Made by a program: the position numbers and the translations under genes. A DNA stretch of 64,000 nt from Phycisphaerales bacterium. GTDB lineage: Bacteria > Planctomycetota > Phycisphaerae > UBA1845 > UTPLA1. The stretch covers positions 4,712,001-4,776,000 of the forward strand of contig JACKHI010000001.1 of assembly GCA_020639075.1 (NCBI GenBank), written 5' to 3'. The notes under the pieces are model-generated. The model ran no database searches and had not been told where the DNA came from. It was given only the letters and a program-made list of their open reading frames with translations. This document shows, one piece after another, positions 60,279-64,000 of the stretch (positions are counted from its first letter, which is position 1; each line of letters opens with the position of its first letter).

Positions 60279-62996
60279 CTACGGCGCAATCAGTTGCGCG
60301 AGGAACGCCTGGAGATCGCGGCCATCGGCTTCGCCGGAGCAGTTCAGATCCGCGCGGGCGACATGCATCGGATTGCTGTCCGCGTCGAGCAGGACATTGA
60401 CGAGGATCGCGACGTCGTCCAGATCGATGGACCTGTCGTTATTCAGATCGCCGGCGAGTGCGAAGACCGACAGATCGAAGGTATAGGCCGCACCGACGGG
60501 AGTCACTTCCGGGGACCATGCAGCGCCGACGAGCGCGAAGTCGCCTTCCATCGCGATACTCCCGCCGAAGTGATCGGCCAGGGAGTCGTCGCTCCTGGTC
60601 AGACGCGCGATTCTGCGCCATGTACCGTTCAATTCGCGGTAGACGAACACGGGGCGATTGATCGCGCCCGGAGTCGTCACAGTTTCGTTCGTAAGTCCGA
60701 TCAACGCCGTGTCGCCGTTGATCGCGACGGCCCTGCCGTATGATCCGTCTTCCGGAGTCGTGTTGTTCGCAAGCATGGCGATCTGGTGCCATTCGCCGTC
60801 AATCTCGCGGAAGACGTAGGCCGCCGCCTGGTCGGTCGGGTCGTCGGGGTTGTTACGGGAGGCGCTGACGATGATCGTATCGCCGTGGATATCGACGGCG
60901 TTGCCGAAGCCGCTTTGCACTGTGTCGTCGCCGTCCGTCAGCTTCGCGACTTGTTGCCAGGCGCCGTCAATCTCCCTGAAGACGTACGCTGCCTGGTCCA
61001 TGTCCCCTGTCGTCGGATTCGGGCGAGGTGTACCGGCCACGAAGGTATCGCCATCGAGGGCGATACCTCGTCCGAGCGATTGGTGGTTTGAGGCGTCATT
61101 GGCTTTGAGCTTCTGGGTTTCCTGCCAAGTGCCCCCGGTCTTCCGGAAGACGTAGACGGCGCCGCTATACGGCGCGATTTCGCTGTCACCGCTGGCGGTG
61201 ACGAGGATCGTATCTCCTTCGATGGCGACGCGGTAGCCGAACGACTTCGACGGAGCCGGATCGGACGGCGTCAGTTTGGCGATCTGTTGCCAGCCATTCT
61301 CCGTTTCCTCAAATACGTATGCCGCGCCGGAGTAATCGCCGCCTTCGCCATAGGCACCGATGACGGCCGTTCCGCCGCTGGTCGATACGCTGACGCCAAA
61401 CTGATCGTTTTCGTCGGCATCCGACGCGACGAGCCGCGCGAGTTCCTGCCAACCGTCGCCGCTGTTGCGGAAGATGTAGGCCGCACCGCTGCGATAGCCG
61501 AAGGCGGAATCATTGACGGCGCCGATGACGGCGGTGTCGCCGTCGAGGTCGGCGCTCCAACCGAATCTCTGGCCGACGGCGCCGTCGGTTGAAGTGAATC
61601 TGGCGAGCGCATCGATTTCGACGAAGTCGCACTCGTCGGGCTGGCCGTCGCCGTTGCAGTCGGCGCTGAACTGGCGGGCGATATCGCATTCATCGGGGAC
61701 GCCGTTGCCGTTGCAGTCCGTGCTGATTGTCTGAAGATCGCAAATGTCCGCGATGCCGTTGCCGTTGCAATCCTGGGCGTATGCTGCCAGATCGAATGCG
61801 TAGACTAAGCCGCTGGCGTATACGTCAACGCTGCCGTTGGTGGCGCCGCCCAGGAGGGAGTCTCCGTCAAGGGCGACTGAGTAGCCGAATCGGCGTGCGT
61901 TGAGCATTTCCAACGGCGTCAGGGAGCCGGCGAATTCCCATCCGTTCCTGTCTTGATATGTGATGATTGCACCAGTGATTGTGCCGGCGAGCCTCTTCGC
62001 TCCGACGGCGATGGTATCGCCGCTGATTGCAGCGCTGCCGCCAAAACCGGTGGCGAACAGATCTTCGGGCGGCGTCAGCCTGGCTGTCTGCAGCCATTGG
62101 CTTCCTGAGCGATGAAACACATAGGCCGCACCTTGGTTGTCGTATTCGGTGGTTGTAAGCGTTGCGCCGACGACGAGCGTGTCATTTTTCCATGCGAGAC
62201 ATACGCCAAGCCGGGTGTTTTCTGGTGCGTCGTCTGCAATCAGTTTCCGGTACTGCGTCCAGTTCCCGAGGGATTCGCGGAACATGTAAACGGCCCCCGT
62301 TCTCTCGCCGTATGAGTTGAGTGCGTAGGGCGCACCGACGATGAGATCGTCGTCGGCCAACACGACGCTGGCGCCGAATTGAATGAAGCCATCTTCGGGC
62401 TCGGGGCTCGGAATGGCCGTTGAAAGCCAGATGCCGTTGATTTCGCGGAAGACATACACGGCGCCCTTGTTGGTGGAGCGTGGCGCACCGGCGACGACGA
62501 CATCGCCTTGGATATCGACGTTAAAATCGTTGACATCGTCGCCTGAGCCCAGCGAATTCGACAGCAGGGCGATTTGTTGCCAAACGCCGTCGATGTTGCG
62601 AAAGACATAGATGGCGCTGCGATAAAAAGCACTCGGGATGACGAGTCGGGCGGCGACGACGGCGGTATCGCCGTCAATGGCGACGCTGTCGCCGAATCGC
62701 CTACAGATGGTCGGATCGGTCGGCGTCAGCTTGGTGAGCTGCTGCCATTGAAAGCCCGAATTTTGAAAGATGTAGGCTGCGCCGCTGCCGGTTCCGCTAT
62801 TCCCATCCAATGGAGCGCCGATGATGGCGAGTTCCCCATCGATATCGATATCGTCACCGAAGAACGCGTTCGCTGACGCGTCGTCGGCCGTGAATTCGAC
62901 GTAGTCCGGAACGAGACACTGCGTGACTGCAGCGGCCGGTTGCGTGAATGCTCCTGTGAGCGTGATGATGACGATGATTCGTTGAGTTGTTCGCAT
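60279..62996 (-). CDS. Secreted FG-GAP-like propeller protein with dockerin-like tail
   Basis: A 905-residue exported protein: signal peptide about 1-24 (RIIVIITLTGAFTQPAAA). It has over a dozen integrin-alpha-like FG-GAP blades of the form FGxSVAIDGDTxxVGA...GAAYVF, in two groups separated by a linker with three DCNGNGxxDxCD motifs (about 450-500), which resemble thrombospondin type 3 Ca-binding repeats. The last 60 residues are GDLNNDRSIDLDDVAILVNVLL and ADLNCSGEADGRDLQAFLAQL. ATG 62996 is chosen because GGAG precedes it; the ORF extends 35 codons further. It overlaps no other gene and has a paralogue 38 bp upstream. Confidence 0.85.
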   Translation of the reverse strand: MRTTQRIIVIITLTGAFTQPAAAVTQCLVPDYVEFTADDASANAFFGDDIDIDGELAIIGAPLDGNSGTGSGAAYIFQNSGFQWQQLTKLTPTDPTICRRFGDSVAIDGDTAVVAARLVIPSAFYRSAIYVFRNIDGVWQQIALLSNSLGSGDDVNDFNVDIQGDVVVAGAPRSTNKGAVYVFREINGIWLSTAIPSPEPEDGFIQFGASVVLADDDLIVGAPYALNSYGERTGAVYMFRESLGNWTQYRKLIADDAPENTRLGVCLAWKNDTLVVGATLTTTEYDNQGAAYVFHRSGSQWLQTARLTPPEDLFATGFGGSAAISGDTIAVGAKRLAGTITGAIITYQDRNGWEFAGSLTPLEMLNARRFGYSVALDGDSLLGGATNGSVDVYASGLVYAFDLAAYAQDCNGNGIADICDLQTISTDCNGNGVPDECDIARQFSADCNGDGQPDECDFVEIDALARFTSTDGAVGQRFGWSADLDGDTAVIGAVNDSAFGYRSGAAYIFRNSGDGWQELARLVASDADENDQFGVSVSTSGGTAVIGAYGEGGDYSGAAYVFEETENGWQQIAKLTPSDPAPSKSFGYRVAIEGDTILVTASGDSEIAPYSGAVYVFRKTGGTWQETQKLKANDASNHQSLGRGIALDGDTFVAGTPRPNPTTGDMDQAAYVFREIDGAWQQVAKLTDGDDTVQSGFGNAVDIHGDTIIVSASRNNPDDPTDQAAAYVFREIDGEWHQIAMLANNTTPEDGSYGRAVAINGDTALIGLTNETVTTPGAINRPVFVYRELNGTWRRIARLTRSDDSLADHFGGSIAMEGDFALVGAAWSPEVTPVGAAYTFDLSVFALAGDLNNDRSIDLDDVAILVNVLLDADSNPMHVARADLNCSGEADGRDLQAFLAQLIAP

Positions 62997-63034
62997 TTCT
63001 GCGTCTCCGACATTACGCTTGCCTTGAATTGTCG

Positions 63035-64000
63035 TTACATGTCTTCGATCAGTTGCACAACGATCGCCTGTAGATCCCTTCCATCGACGGCGCCGGAGCA
63101 ATTGACATCCGCGCGGGCGACGTGATCAGGATCGGCGTCCGCTTCAAGCAGGACATCGATCAGGATCGATGCGTCGTCGAGGTCGACGTCGGTGTCGTCG
63201 TCGAGATCGCCCGCCAGTTGGAAATCGGGGACCGCAAACGCAAGCACCGTACCGATGTAGCCGCCGCCAGCCGATACGTTCTGCAACGCGGAAACGAGTA
63301 CCGTGTTGCCTTCGATCGAGACATCGGCGCCGAATAGCAGCGTCGACGATTCCTGAGATGTTCGTGGTTTGAAAATCCGCATCCATGATTCGCCGATGCG
63401 CTTGAATACATGGGCTGGGCCATAAAGGAAGTAGGGGGCGCCGATGGCTCCGGCGGCCTGGTCGCCGACGACAATTGTGTCATTCTGAATGGCAAGACTT
63501 GAGCCAAAACTGTCGGCAGGTGTTGATTCGTCCGGCTCAAGCCTCGCAACCTCCTGCCAAACTGAATTGGTTTCCGTGTACACATAGACAAAGCCTGTTC
63601 GGTCCACGTTTGTAGAATCGTGATTGGTCAGACCGACAACGATGCTCGTGCCGGAAATGCCGAGCGTCCGCCCGAAGTAGTCCCACGCCTGCGGATCGGG
63701 TGCGACCAACATGTCGATGAGCTGCCAATCATCGTTATTAGATCGATAGACGAAGACGGCGCCGGGAATAGACGTTGATTGTGTGACAATCGGGGCTGCG
63801 ACAGCGATCGTGTCTCCATCTATCGCGACTGGAGAACCAAACGTGGGATAGAGCGTCGGTTCGGGCGACGTCAGTTGCGTGACGTGTTCCCAGATACCAT
63901 TGACTTCCCTGTAGACACTCGCAGACCCGCCGAAACTACTGCCGATGACACACGTTCCCTGACTGAGCGCTATGCTGTATCCGAATTGTCTGCCCTGTGC
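63035..64000 (-). CDS. Secreted FG-GAP-like propeller protein with dockerin-like tail (5' end outside window)
   Basis: The frame is open to the end of the window, so the N-terminus lies beyond; 321 residues are visible. The same FG-GAP blades as in the neighbour appear: VAIDGDTIAVAAP, LGISGTSIVVGLTN, LAIQNDTIVVGDQ and VSIEGNTVLVSAL. The last 60 residues are GDLDDDTDVDLDDASILIDVLL and ADVNCSGAVDGRDLQAIVVQL. It is a tandem paralogue of the protein at 60279-62996, probably by duplication, and transcribed in the same direction with a 38 bp gap. Confidence 0.85.
   Translation of the reverse strand, partial: AQGRQFGYSIALSQGTCVIGSSFGGSASVYREVNGIWEHVTQLTSPEPTLYPTFGSPVAIDGDTIAVAAPIVTQSTSIPGAVFVYRSNNDDWQLIDMLVAPDPQAWDYFGRTLGISGTSIVVGLTNHDSTNVDRTGFVYVYTETNSVWQEVARLEPDESTPADSFGSSLAIQNDTIVVGDQAAGAIGAPYFLYGPAHVFKRIGESWMRIFKPRTSQESSTLLFGADVSIEGNTVLVSALQNVSAGGGYIGTVLAFAVPDFQLAGDLDDDTDVDLDDASILIDVLLEADADPDHVARADVNCSGAVDGRDLQAIVVQLIEDM

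Overview
The window is about 60% GC bacterial chromosome. It most likely comes from a Planctomycetota member, probably of the Phycisphaerae or a related environmental lineage. The reasons are the neighbouring pair of DUF1549/DUF1553 and DUF1501 proteins, an ECF sigma factor next to a Ser/Thr kinase with TPRs, a PEP-CTERM protein, and many very large secreted proteins ending in two dockerin-like EF-hand repeats. There is no rRNA, tRNA, CRISPR array, prophage or transposase gene that I can see.

Layout. 1-1.4 kb: 3' part of a secreted FG-GAP/ASPIC protein. 1.6-8.9 kb: a full SUF iron-sulfur assembly operon (Rrf2 regulator, A-type carrier, SufB, SufC, SufD, a fused SufS-SufE, SufT) behind a clear sigma70-type promoter. 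9-14.4 kb: a lipoprotein, an SDR with a substituted catalytic lysine, an isochorismatase-family hydrolase with a small zinc-ribbon membrane protein, and a tightly packed trio of retropepsin-like protease, RimK-type ATP-grasp ligase with a TrkA-C domain, and AstE/AspA-type deacylase. 14.4-19 kb: a carboxypeptidase-regulatory-domain protein, LexA with an overlapping ORF, a LolA-like protein and GlyA. 19-24.6 kb: a membrane protein, a beta-helix-like secreted protein and repeat-rich intergenic DNA. 24.6-29 kb: secreted beta-helix and GLUG-repeat proteins and a lipoprotein. 29-33.7 kb: an RND pump and its periplasmic adaptor. 34.4-46 kb: a CxxCH-containing exported protein, a secretin-N-domain protein, a DinB-like protein, and Kelch, Ig-like and PEP-CTERM secreted proteins. 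46.5-50.2 kb: a 34-residue membrane protein and the DUF1549/DUF1501 pair. 50.2-53.4 kb: sigma factor plus receptor-like kinase. 53.5-64 kb: a very large passenger-like protein, a small dockerin-tagged protein, a GH2 glycosidase, and two tandem FG-GAP beta-propeller proteins, the second running off the window.

How it works together. The housekeeping part is Fe-S cluster biogenesis, one-carbon metabolism and SOS control. The rest is mostly extracytoplasmic: eight proteins share a C-terminal double dockerin-like repeat, one has PEP-CTERM, and one has a hydrophobic plus poly-Arg tail after a Cys-Gly, so at least three C-terminal tagging schemes seem to coexist. The gene-poor gaps are full of palindromic elements: REP-like hairpins, a 4 x 39 bp array, a 9 x 16 bp array, a 91 bp dispersed repeat and 10 bp-phased GCAAA motifs. 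The most interesting candidates for new biology are the RimK-TrkA_C/retropepsin/AstE trio, the SufS-SufE fusion, the kinase with an anti-sigma-like zinc motif beside its sigma factor, the attenuator-like nested hairpin between the DUF1549 and DUF1501 genes, and the small membrane protein at 46.5 kb. All assignments are by eye, without database searches.
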